From Pseudofrankia asymbiotica (GTDB taxonomy: Bacteria > Actinomycetota > Actinomycetes > Frankiales > Frankiaceae), in assembly GCF_001983105.1 (NCBI RefSeq), contig NZ_MOMC01000105.1, positions 10,790 through 16,752 on the forward strand: a stretch of DNA of 5,963 nt, in the 5' to 3' direction. The translations under genes were made by a program, and so were the position numbers. This document shows, in pieces, positions 1 through 4,206 of the stretch (positions are counted from its first letter, which is position 1; the number at the start of each line of letters is the position of its first letter). Below the pieces are notes generated by a model that was given only the letters and a program-made list of their open reading frames with translations, did no database searches and was not told the origin of the DNA.

Positions 1-1
1 G

Positions 2-556
2 GTGAGCGACGACAGACTGCTGCCCGCCGCGCTGCGGAACCGACCGAGCTTCGTGCTGACCAAGCTCGCCGCGCTCGCACGCCAGCAATGCGCCGAGCAG
101 CTCACCGCCGCTGGCCTCAGCCAACACCAGCACGCGATCCTCTGCTGCCTGGACGAGTACGGCCCCGCCTTCCAGAAAGACATCGCCGCCCGACTCGACA
201 TCGACTCAGGCGACATCGTCGCGTTCATCGACGGCCTCCAAGACCAAGGACTCGTGATCCGCGAGCGCGATCGACGTGACCGCCGCCGCCAAATCCTGAC
301 CATCACCCGCAACGGCAAGAAGGCGCTCCGGCACGTCGAGCGGACGCTCGACAACACTGAGCCCGGAGTCCTCACCGCGCTCACCCCCGACCAGCGAGAC
401 GTCCTTCACCGGACGGCGTTGCTGATCCTCGCGCGCCACGACCCGGGCGCCTGGCGTGATCCCAGCGCCTCAGCACCAACAGCCGAACCCGACCCGCCGC
501 TCGACGGCAGCGACGAACTTCGGCCTGTCGAGAACACCCCGGTAGCGCTCCGTTAG
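2..556 (+). CDS. MarR-family winged-helix transcriptional regulator
   Basis: This 184-residue protein has the MarR layout: an N-terminal dimerisation helix (about residues 16-38), a winged helix-turn-helix (about 45-102) and a C-terminal dimerisation helix (about 105-147). The recognition-helix region reads KDIAARLDIDSGDIVAFIDG (59-78). The wing is very basic, with RERDRRDRRR at 87-96, matching the D-x-R-D-x-R wing signature of the family. MarR proteins are dimeric DNA-binding repressors that often respond to small aromatic ligands; the target and ligand here are unknown. The GTG at base 2 lies at the window edge, so its ribosome site cannot be seen and the true start may be upstream. Residues after about 150 form a Pro/Ala/Asp-rich tail that looks disordered and is longer than in typical MarR proteins of about 140-160 residues. 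The next gene is about 350 bases away, so co-transcription is not implied. Confidence 0.85.
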   Translation: MSDDRLLPAALRNRPSFVLTKLAALARQQCAEQLTAAGLSQHQHAILCCLDEYGPAFQKDIAARLDIDSGDIVAFIDGLQDQGLVIRERDRRDRRRQILTITRNGKKALRHVERTLDNTEPGVLTALTPDQRDVLHRTALLILARHDPGAWRDPSASAPTAEPDPPLDGSDELRPVENTPVALR

Positions 557-905
557 GACCTCCAGCCGAAGCCGAGGCGGCACGGGCTCAGGCCACCGTC
601 GCGACCTTCCCGCGCCCACCCGGCCGGATCGTGACCGCCCGCTCCACCAGCACCGTCAACGGTCTCTGAAGACCAGTTGGGTGATCACTACCTCGGCGCG
701 GCAGAATCCGTGACGTACCGTGCCGACGTGGGCGTGAGCACGCGGTGGGCGGTCTCCGCCGTTGGCGCCCGGATAATGGACAGGTGGCGGATGCCATGGG
801 GGCGGCACCGTGAGCTGTGCGGGCGCAACCCTGGCTCTTGCGGGATCAAAAGTTTCACTGGATGATCCTTGGCTGGCATGTCGGGCAACCAAGGGGAGGC
901 CGGCC
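557..905. other. Intergenic region without a recognisable gene
   Basis: About 350 bases separate the MarR stop from the next convincing start. Open frames here on both strands lack recognisable domains and ribosome sites. Small structures are visible: a hairpin at 661-674 (GGTCT, 4-base loop, AGACC), and the inverted repeat GGATCA/TGATCC at 843-848 and 863-868, separated by 14 bases and about 40 bases ahead of the GTG at 906. The second could be an operator or part of the promoter for the downstream gene, but this is inference. No clear sigma-70 promoter hexamers were found. Confidence 0.5.
891..899 (+). promoter_or_regulatory. Ribosome binding site that decides the start at 906
   Basis: AAGGGGAGG lies 6 bases upstream of the GTG at 906. 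The frame stays open up to a GTG at 810, but the residues this would add resemble no part of the Mth938 family and that earlier start has no comparable purine-rich site. The start at 906 is therefore preferred. Confidence 0.75.
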
Positions 906-1283
906 GTGGCCGAGGCGGTGAGCCACTCACCTCGAATTCTGCATGTCTCGTGGGGTGAGATGCGGGTCAAGGGGCTGGCGCCGGGTAAGGATTTCAAGCT
1001 CTACCCGGGCGGCGGGCGGGACTGGGACTGGTCGGAGACCGGCACCCGCCACGAACCAGGTATCCAACCGGCCGACGTCGAGGAACTCCTGGCCCATGGC
1101 GCGACGACGGTCGTACTGTCGCGAGGCATGGAACTTCGCCTTCTGACAGACCAGGCGACTCTTGCGCTGCTGGAGCAGCACGGGGTCGTGGTCCACGTCG
1201 CCGGGACCACCGAGGCGGTCGAAATCTACAACCGGCTCGCCGAGGCAGAGCCGGTCGGTGGACTGTTCCACAGCACCTGCTGA
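906..1283 (+). CDS. Mth938-like domain-containing protein
   Basis: This 125-residue protein matches the Mth938-like domain, a small alpha/beta fold also found in archaeal MTH938 and in the mitochondrial complex I assembly factor NDUFAF3. Visible family hallmarks are KDFKLYPGGGRDWDWSETGT (28-47), the following H-x-P-G-I-Q-x-A-D-V-E-E-L segment (49-61), the VVLSRGMEL stretch (69-77), and the C-terminal AVEIYNRL (104-111) with terminal GGLFHSTC (118-125). The domain fills the whole protein. The biochemical role of the bacterial stand-alone proteins is not established, so no function is assigned. The GTG start is chosen from the strong ribosome site 6 bases upstream and from family length (about 120 residues). 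The gene appears to be monocistronic, with gene-poor DNA of more than 300 bases on both sides. Confidence 0.85.
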   Translation: MAEAVSHSPRILHVSWGEMRVKGLAPGKDFKLYPGGGRDWDWSETGTRHEPGIQPADVEELLAHGATTVVLSRGMELRLLTDQATLALLEQHGVVVHVAGTTEAVEIYNRLAEAEPVGGLFHSTC

Positions 1284-1297
1284 CCCCGCGGCCGCCT

Positions 1298-1320
1298 GCC
1301 TTCCTTCCCGCCTTCCTTCC
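1298..1320 (+). repeat. Short tandem direct repeat, pyrimidine tract
   Basis: The 11-base unit GCCTTCCTTCC occurs at 1298-1308 and again at 1310-1320, with a period of 12, inside a nearly pure C/T tract running to about 1331. The opposite strand is purine-rich (GGAAGGAAGG). It lies just downstream of the Mth938 gene and could mark its transcript end, although it contains no hairpin of its own. Confidence 0.7.
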
Positions 1321-1607
1321 TTGCTCTCCGGCCGGTTATGGGCGCCGGGTCTGTGCCGTCCGATTCCGCCGGGTTGGGCTGGTCCCAGCACATGTCGTAG
1401 GCATGGAGCACCTGATCATCCGATCGGTGGATATGCCAGCGGCGAAGGGAGGAGGCCGACGAGGTCGTAGCATCAGTCTCGTGCGTGCCGGTCCGCGGGA
1501 AGTAGAGGACGCCGGTGGGCTCCGTGAGTAGACCGACGGGCTGCCGGATTCGGCGCTGCGTGGCCGTGTCCGGGCCTGCCGCGCTTCGGCACTTCCGTCA
1601 GCCCTCC

Positions 1608-1614
1608 GAAGGAA
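1608..1614 (+). promoter_or_regulatory. Ribosome binding site deciding the start at 1620
   Basis: GAAGGAA lies 5 bases upstream of the GTG at 1620. The same frame is open to a GTG at 1515, but the extra 35 residues are Arg/Gly/Pro-rich and unlike the nitrilase N-terminus, whereas RISVAQLD begins just after the proposed start, as is typical of the first beta strand of the fold. Confidence 0.7.
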
Positions 1615-1619
1615 CCACC

Positions 1620-2486
1620 GTGCCGAACACCAGTCCCTTCCGAATCTCGGTCGCCCAGCTCGACGCGCCGACGGATCCGCGTGATGCCGCCGCGTTTCAA
1701 CGGGTGGGCCACGACGTGCGTCGTCTGATGACCGAGGCCCGCGATCAGGGCGCTCGCCTCATTCATTTCTGCGAGGGAGCGCTCTGCTCGCCGAACAAGC
1801 GGATCCTGTCCAGCGATCCGACCATCATGACGGACGCTGACTGGAGCCGCTTCGACTGGGCGGCCCAGCGCGACCAGCTTGAGGCGATCAGGAAACACGC
1901 CGCGGCATTGCGGCTGTGGACAGTCGTCGGAGCCGTGCATCGACTCACCGAGCCGCATCGTCCACACAACAGCCTTTACGTGATCGACGACCACGGCCGT
2001 ATCGTCACCCGCTACGACGAACGGATGTTGTCCCACACCAAGGTCACCTATTTGTACACACCCGGCACCAGTCCGATCACCTTCGACGTCGACGAGGTGC
2101 GGTTCGGGTGCGCGCTCGGCATGGAAAGCCAGTACCCGGAGCTGTTCGCCGAGTACGAGCGCGCCGACGTGCACTGCGTGCTGCTCTCCACCATGGACAA
2201 TGACGCCGTCTTCGGCCTGCAGACACAGGCGCACGCCAGCACCAACAGCTACTGGATCAGCTATGCCACCGTCGCCGTCGCCGTCGCCGCGCCGTCCGGA
2301 ATCGCTGGGCCTGACGGTCACTGGGCGACCCGGTGCGGACCGGACACCACCTCGGTCACCGCGACCGTCGATATCGACCGCGAACATGAAAACCTCGCGC
2401 GCCCCTGGCGCCGAACGGCCCGCGCCAGCAGATACACCACCCCGGTCGTCGACGACGACCCTCGAGCACAACGAAGCTCGCCCTGA
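1620..2486 (+). CDS. Carbon-nitrogen hydrolase (nitrilase superfamily) protein with altered active site
   Basis: This 288-residue protein is collinear with nitrilase/amidase-fold enzymes, which cleave C-N bonds using a Glu-Lys-Cys triad. The first strand is RISVAQLD (8-15). The catalytic-Glu region is LIHFCEGAL, with Glu52. The segment RPHNSLYVIDDHGRIVTRYD ends just before the usual YDK-R site, but here it reads YDERML, with Glu134 at the Lys position. In FGCALGMESQYPE the usual C-x-E/D-x-x-F/Y-P-E motif has Gly167 in place of the nucleophilic Cys. The closest substitutes are Lys141 (SHTK) and Cys164. The C-terminal parts are also recognisable: HASTNSYWIS, PSGIAGPDGHW and RPWRRTAR. Length is normal and no frame is broken, so the protein is probably made. 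It may be a non-catalytic family member, or belong to a subfamily using displaced residues. The substrate is unknown. It is transcribed towards the DksA/TraR gene. Confidence 0.85.
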   Translation: MPNTSPFRISVAQLDAPTDPRDAAAFQRVGHDVRRLMTEARDQGARLIHFCEGALCSPNKRILSSDPTIMTDADWSRFDWAAQRDQLEAIRKHAAALRLWTVVGAVHRLTEPHRPHNSLYVIDDHGRIVTRYDERMLSHTKVTYLYTPGTSPITFDVDEVRFGCALGMESQYPELFAEYERADVHCVLLSTMDNDAVFGLQTQAHASTNSYWISYATVAVAVAAPSGIAGPDGHWATRCGPDTTSVTATVDIDREHENLARPWRRTARASRYTTPVVDDDPRAQRSSP

Positions 2487-2558
2487 CACCAACGTCTCGA
2501 CCGGTGGGCCCGAAACGTTTCACCCATCCCGGATGGACGCTTCGGACGGGCGGCGGGG

Positions 2559-2580
2559 CCGCGGTGCCGCGGCGCCGCGG
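2559..2580. terminator. GC-rich palindrome cluster between convergent genes
   Basis: CCGCGG occurs three times at 8-base spacing (2559-2564, 2567-2572, 2575-2580). The last two copies form the perfect 14-base palindrome CCGCGGCGCCGCGG. The first and second, or first and third, copies can also pair as alternative hairpins. The site lies 72 bases past the nitrilase stop and about 160 bases past the DksA/TraR stop, which is a sensible place for a bidirectional terminator. There is no T-tract, which is common in high-GC actinobacteria. The terminator role is inferred. Confidence 0.4.
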
Positions 2581-2691
2581 GGCGTCCCCTGACGTACCGG
2601 CGGCACCCTCCGGGCAGCCAGACGAAGGCGAGGTCGCAGGAGCCATCGGCGAGTCCGGCTGTGCTCCGCCGCCGCGAACCGTTCCTCCCGA

Positions 2692-2707
2692 TGCTCGCCG
2701 ACGAGCA
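2692..2707 (-). terminator. Small hairpin downstream of the DksA/TraR gene
   Basis: TGCTCG and CGAGCA form a 6-base stem with a CCGA loop, about 30 bases beyond the stop of the minus-strand DksA/TraR gene. The position suits a transcript-end hairpin, but the stem is short and there is no T-tract, so the call is tentative. Confidence 0.3.
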
Positions 2708-2737
2708 CGGAGATCAGAGGGGTCGATGGGGTGGGTG

Positions 2738-3109
2738 CTATGCGCACCGGGCGCAGGTCCGCGCCGCGGGCCGGGCCTCCAGGCGTCCCGCCCCCATCGG
2801 CTGTCCGCATAGGGTGCACGTCCCGTAGGTGCCGGCGGCCAAGCGGGCGAACGCCGCGTCGATCTCCTCCGCCTTCCCCGCGGCCTGGCGCAGCGTCGCC
2901 CTCAGCTGCTCACGCTCGAACGGCATCGACGCCCCCTCGATGTCGTGCTCGTCGTCGGCGCCAACGTCGGCGGAGTACTCGAGCAACCGGGCGAACTCGA
3001 GCCGGAGCGCCGTCAGCCGTTCCGCCGCGCGAGCCCGCTCGACCACGAGCCGCTCGAACGCGGCAGATCCGGACCCGGAAGACCCAGGCGCGGACGGCCC
3101 GGACGACAT
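2738..3109 (-). CDS. DksA/TraR-family C4 zinc-finger regulator
   Basis: This 123-residue protein has the DksA/TraR organisation. A Ser/Gly/Pro-rich leader (1-16) precedes an N-terminal helix rich in Arg, Ala and Glu (17-46). An acidic turn follows, ADDEHDIEGASMPFEREQ (51-68), then a second helix (64-92), and finally a four-cysteine zinc finger with Cys98, Cys101, Cys119 and Cys122 in the CX2C-X17-CX2C spacing of the family. The GTYGTC lead-in and the R-L-E-A-R-P segment before the last cysteine pair are also typical. Family members bind RNA polymerase through the secondary channel and modulate promoter choice; actinobacterial short versions are mostly uncharacterised, so the target here is unknown. 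The ATG start has only a weak GGG-containing ribosome site. A gene fragment of the MerR type is divergently oriented upstream. Confidence 0.87.
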   Translation of the reverse strand: MSSGPSAPGSSGSGSAAFERLVVERARAAERLTALRLEFARLLEYSADVGADDEHDIEGASMPFEREQLRATLRQAAGKAEEIDAAFARLAAGTYGTCTLCGQPMGAGRLEARPAARTCARCA

Positions 3110-3173
3110 GGCCCTATAGAACCACGGGTACGCGAGCCGCGGGAATCCTCGCGAGCGGCCCGAAAGTCGATCG

Positions 3174-3193
3174 TCGACGCGTCGACGCGTCGA
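3174..3193. repeat. Perfect 20-bp palindrome
   Basis: TCGACGCGTCGACGCGTCGA equals its own reverse complement over all 20 bases. It is built from two overlapping TCGACGCGTCGA units with an 8-base offset. It lies 65 bases upstream of the DksA/TraR start and 38 bases before the MerR-type -35 box, so it could be a protein-binding site for either direction. The function is inferred from position only. Confidence 0.75.
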
Positions 3194-3194
3194 G

Positions 3195-3222
3195 GCTGAG
3201 TACGCGCCAAGGCGCCCTCAGC
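3195..3222. repeat. Interrupted hairpin next to the 20-bp palindrome
   Basis: GCTGAG (3195-3200) pairs with CTCAGC (3217-3222), and inside it GCGCC (3204-3208) pairs with GGCGC (3211-3215), giving a bulged stem. It starts immediately after the 20-bp palindrome and ends just before the MerR-type promoter, so it may terminate leftover transcription or form part of a regulatory region. Confidence 0.4.
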
Positions 3223-3230
3223 GGACGCGT

Positions 3231-3261
3231 TTGACTCTCCAGTCGGTGGAGACCCGAGCAT
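3231..3261 (+). promoter_or_regulatory. MerR-type promoter with embedded operator
   Basis: A TTGACT -35 box (3231-3236) is followed directly by the inverted repeat CTCCA (3237-3241), GTCGG, TGGAG (3247-3251). This TTGACTCTCCAG...TGGAG arrangement is characteristic of promoters controlled by MerR-family activators, in which the operator fills an over-long spacer. A weak -10 (GAGCAT, 3256-3261) gives a 19-base spacer, which is the MerR hallmark. The -10 is only 7 bases before the ATG at 3269, so the transcript would be leaderless or nearly so. The gene it drives is truncated. Confidence 0.65.
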
Positions 3262-3268
3262 CGACTCC

Positions 3269-3424
3269 ATGATGATCGGCCAGCTCGCGGCAAGCACCGG
3301 GCTCTCGGTACGGACGTTGCGGTTCTATGCCGACGATCGACACCTGGGAGTGGTACGCCCGAGCCCTACCCGCCCACGCCTGACGCCCGTACACCCGCGG
3401 GCTGCGCGTCCCACGAGCGTCTGA
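3269..3424 (+). pseudogene. MerR-family regulator, N-terminal remnant
   Basis: The 51-codon frame opens with MMIGQLAASTGLSVRTLRFY, a textbook MerR helix-turn-helix, and continues through GVVRPS, where the wing should begin. After that the sequence no longer resembles the family and stops at 3422-3424. Another frame, starting around 3388, reads RTPAG followed by SHERL, reminiscent of the RTPAGYR-Y wing motif, so small insertions or deletions after about base 3355 probably broke a once-complete gene. A normal MerR protein needs about 110-280 residues, with a dimerisation helix and an effector part, and neither is found before the hairpin at 3428-3467. A 51-residue product would lack dimerisation and is probably inactive. 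The promoter and operator in front of it are preserved. Confidence 0.7.
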
Positions 3425-3427
3425 TGA

Positions 3428-3467
3428 GGCCATCCGGCACGGGCGCGTCGGGCCGTGCCGGATGGCC
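3428..3467. terminator. Strong 15-bp perfect hairpin between converging genes
   Basis: GGCCATCCGGCACGG (3428-3442) and its exact reverse complement CCGTGCCGGATGGCC (3453-3467) enclose a 10-base loop. It starts four bases after the MerR remnant stop and lies about 90 bases beyond the TetR stop, so it would terminate transcripts arriving from both sides. There is no T-tract, as is usual for actinobacterial hairpin terminators. Confidence 0.7.
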
Positions 3468-3557
3468 GGCCGCCACCGCCGACCTGGGCTGTCGAGCGCG
3501 GATAAGGGCAGCTCACGCCAGGTGCGAGACCCCGTCGGAGCCGGTCGCGGCGCCGGC

Positions 3558-4127
3558 TCAACGCGCGCTGTCGAGGAGAATGCGGGCCGCGGCCCTCGCG
3601 TCGCTGGCTGGCTGGCCGGAGCTGTCGCTCAGGCCGCGCGCCTTGACTCCGTCGAACAGCACGAGCAGGCGACGGGCGAGCACGGACGCGTCGCGCGCTC
3701 CCGCCGCCCTCGCCAGCCGCTCGAACTCGGCGATCATTCGGTCGTCCAGTGCCCGCAGGACCGCGTGCGCGGGATGATCCACACGGGGGAACGCGGCGGC
3801 GGCGTTGATGCAGATACAGCCGTGGTAGTCAGGGTCCGGCAGGCCGACGGCCAGCAGGTCGAACGGCGCCATGAGCTGCGCGACCGGGTCGCCGTCGAGG
3901 CGCGCCACCGCGAGGGCGAGATCGGCGAAGAACTTCTCGACCCCACGGACGAGGGTCGCCTCGATCAGCGTCTCCTTGGAACCGAAGTGGGCGTAGATCG
4001 TCGGCTTGGCGACCCCCGCGTGCTGGGCCACCGCGTCGATCGTCACGCCATAGCCGTCGGCGTAGAACAGCTCGTCGGCGGCCGCGACGATCCGATCGCC
4101 TAGTGACGGGCCCGAAGCGTCTGCCAT
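3558..4127 (-). CDS. TetR/AcrR-family transcriptional repressor
   Basis: This 189-residue protein has the usual TetR length. The N-terminal DNA-binding domain (about 10-57) shows RIVAAADELFYADGYGVTID, then AVAQHAGVAKPTIYAHFGSK with the recognition helix at about 40-47 and the family-typical IYAHFGSKETL. Residues 58-189 form the helical ligand/dimer domain, which contains YHGCICINAAAAFP (101-114), similar to the GC-x-x-x-NA-x-x-EF motif of one TetR subgroup. Such proteins repress divergent efflux or metabolic genes and are released by a small ligand. The intergenic region contains two operator-like sites (4133-4152 and 4173-4192), so it probably represses itself and the adjacent transporter/SDR operon. 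The ribosome site is poor: GGAG is only 2 bases before the ATG. The ligand is unknown. Confidence 0.88.
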   Translation of the reverse strand: MADASGPSLGDRIVAAADELFYADGYGVTIDAVAQHAGVAKPTIYAHFGSKETLIEATLVRGVEKFFADLALAVARLDGDPVAQLMAPFDLLAVGLPDPDYHGCICINAAAAFPRVDHPAHAVLRALDDRMIAEFERLARAAGARDASVLARRLLVLFDGVKARGLSDSSGQPASDARAAARILLDSAR

Positions 4128-4132
4128 GACTC

Positions 4133-4152
4133 CAGACTAACTGGTGAGTTCA
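4133..4152. promoter_or_regulatory. TetR operator-like site 1
   Basis: The core ACTAACTGGTGAGTTCA (4136-4152) is 15/17 identical to the reverse complement of the second site, ACTGACTGGTTAGTTCA. ACT-x-ACTGGT-x-AGT is itself an imperfect dyad, as expected for a TetR dimer. It begins 5 bases upstream of the TetR ATG, so binding would block TetR transcription or its early elongation. Confidence 0.65.
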
Positions 4153-4172
4153 ACTCCGTGCTAGCCTCGTTG

Positions 4173-4192
4173 TGAACTAACCAGTCAGTTCA
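4173..4192. promoter_or_regulatory. TetR operator-like site 2
   Basis: TGAACTAACCAGTCAGTTCA is a near-palindrome (16 of 20 positions symmetric, with perfect 6-base TGAACT/AGTTCA ends). It is an inverted copy of site 1, with centres about 37 bases apart. It abuts the ribosome site of the transporter gene, so occupancy would block transcription rightward. Assignment to the adjacent TetR is by position and symmetry. Confidence 0.7.
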
Positions 4193-4197
4193 GGAGG
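4192..4197 (+). promoter_or_regulatory. Ribosome binding site of the transporter remnant
   Basis: AGGAGG is a full-strength Shine-Dalgarno sequence 9 bases before the ATG at 4207. A TTG at 4201 in the same frame is only 3 bases away and so is a poorer start. The site shares its first base with operator-like site 2. Confidence 0.7.
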
Positions 4198-4206
4198 CTG
4201 TTGCCC

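Larger units (their letters stand above)
1284..1619. other. Intergenic region with pyrimidine-rich repeat, no supported gene
   Basis: This stretch of about 336 bases begins with a GCGGCCGC palindrome at 1288-1295, five bases past the Mth938 stop, followed at once by a C/T-rich tract (1296-1330). The remainder holds only short open frames without domain resemblance; the longest with an ATG (1403-1531, 42 codons) has no good ribosome site. The nitrilase frame is open upstream to 1515, but that segment is judged non-coding. No promoter hexamers were convincing. Confidence 0.5.

Noticed and set aside
661..674. Small hairpin GGTCT-loop-AGACC as a terminator for the MarR gene
   Set aside because: The stem is only 5 bases, lies over 100 bases past the stop and has no T-tract.
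810..905. N-terminal extension of the Mth938-like protein from GTG 810
   Set aside because: The extra 32 residues have no family resemblance, and the strong AAGGGGAGG site supports the start at 906.
1403..1531. 42-codon ATG frame before the nitrilase gene
   Set aside because: It has no good ribosome site and no recognisable family, and its composition matches surrounding non-coding DNA.
1473..2492. Long minus-strand open frame (339 codons) opposite the nitrilase gene
   Set aside because: It mirrors the plus-strand gene in high-GC DNA, has no recognisable domain or ribosome site, and the plus strand has clear family motifs.
2504..2812. Plus-strand open frame between the nitrilase and DksA/TraR genes
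   Set aside because: It runs through palindromic DNA and into the DksA/TraR 3' end, with no domain and no ribosome site.
3462..4103. Plus-strand open frame (213 codons) opposite the TetR gene
   Set aside because: The minus strand encodes an unmistakable TetR protein; the plus-strand product is low-complexity Arg/Gly/Val-rich.
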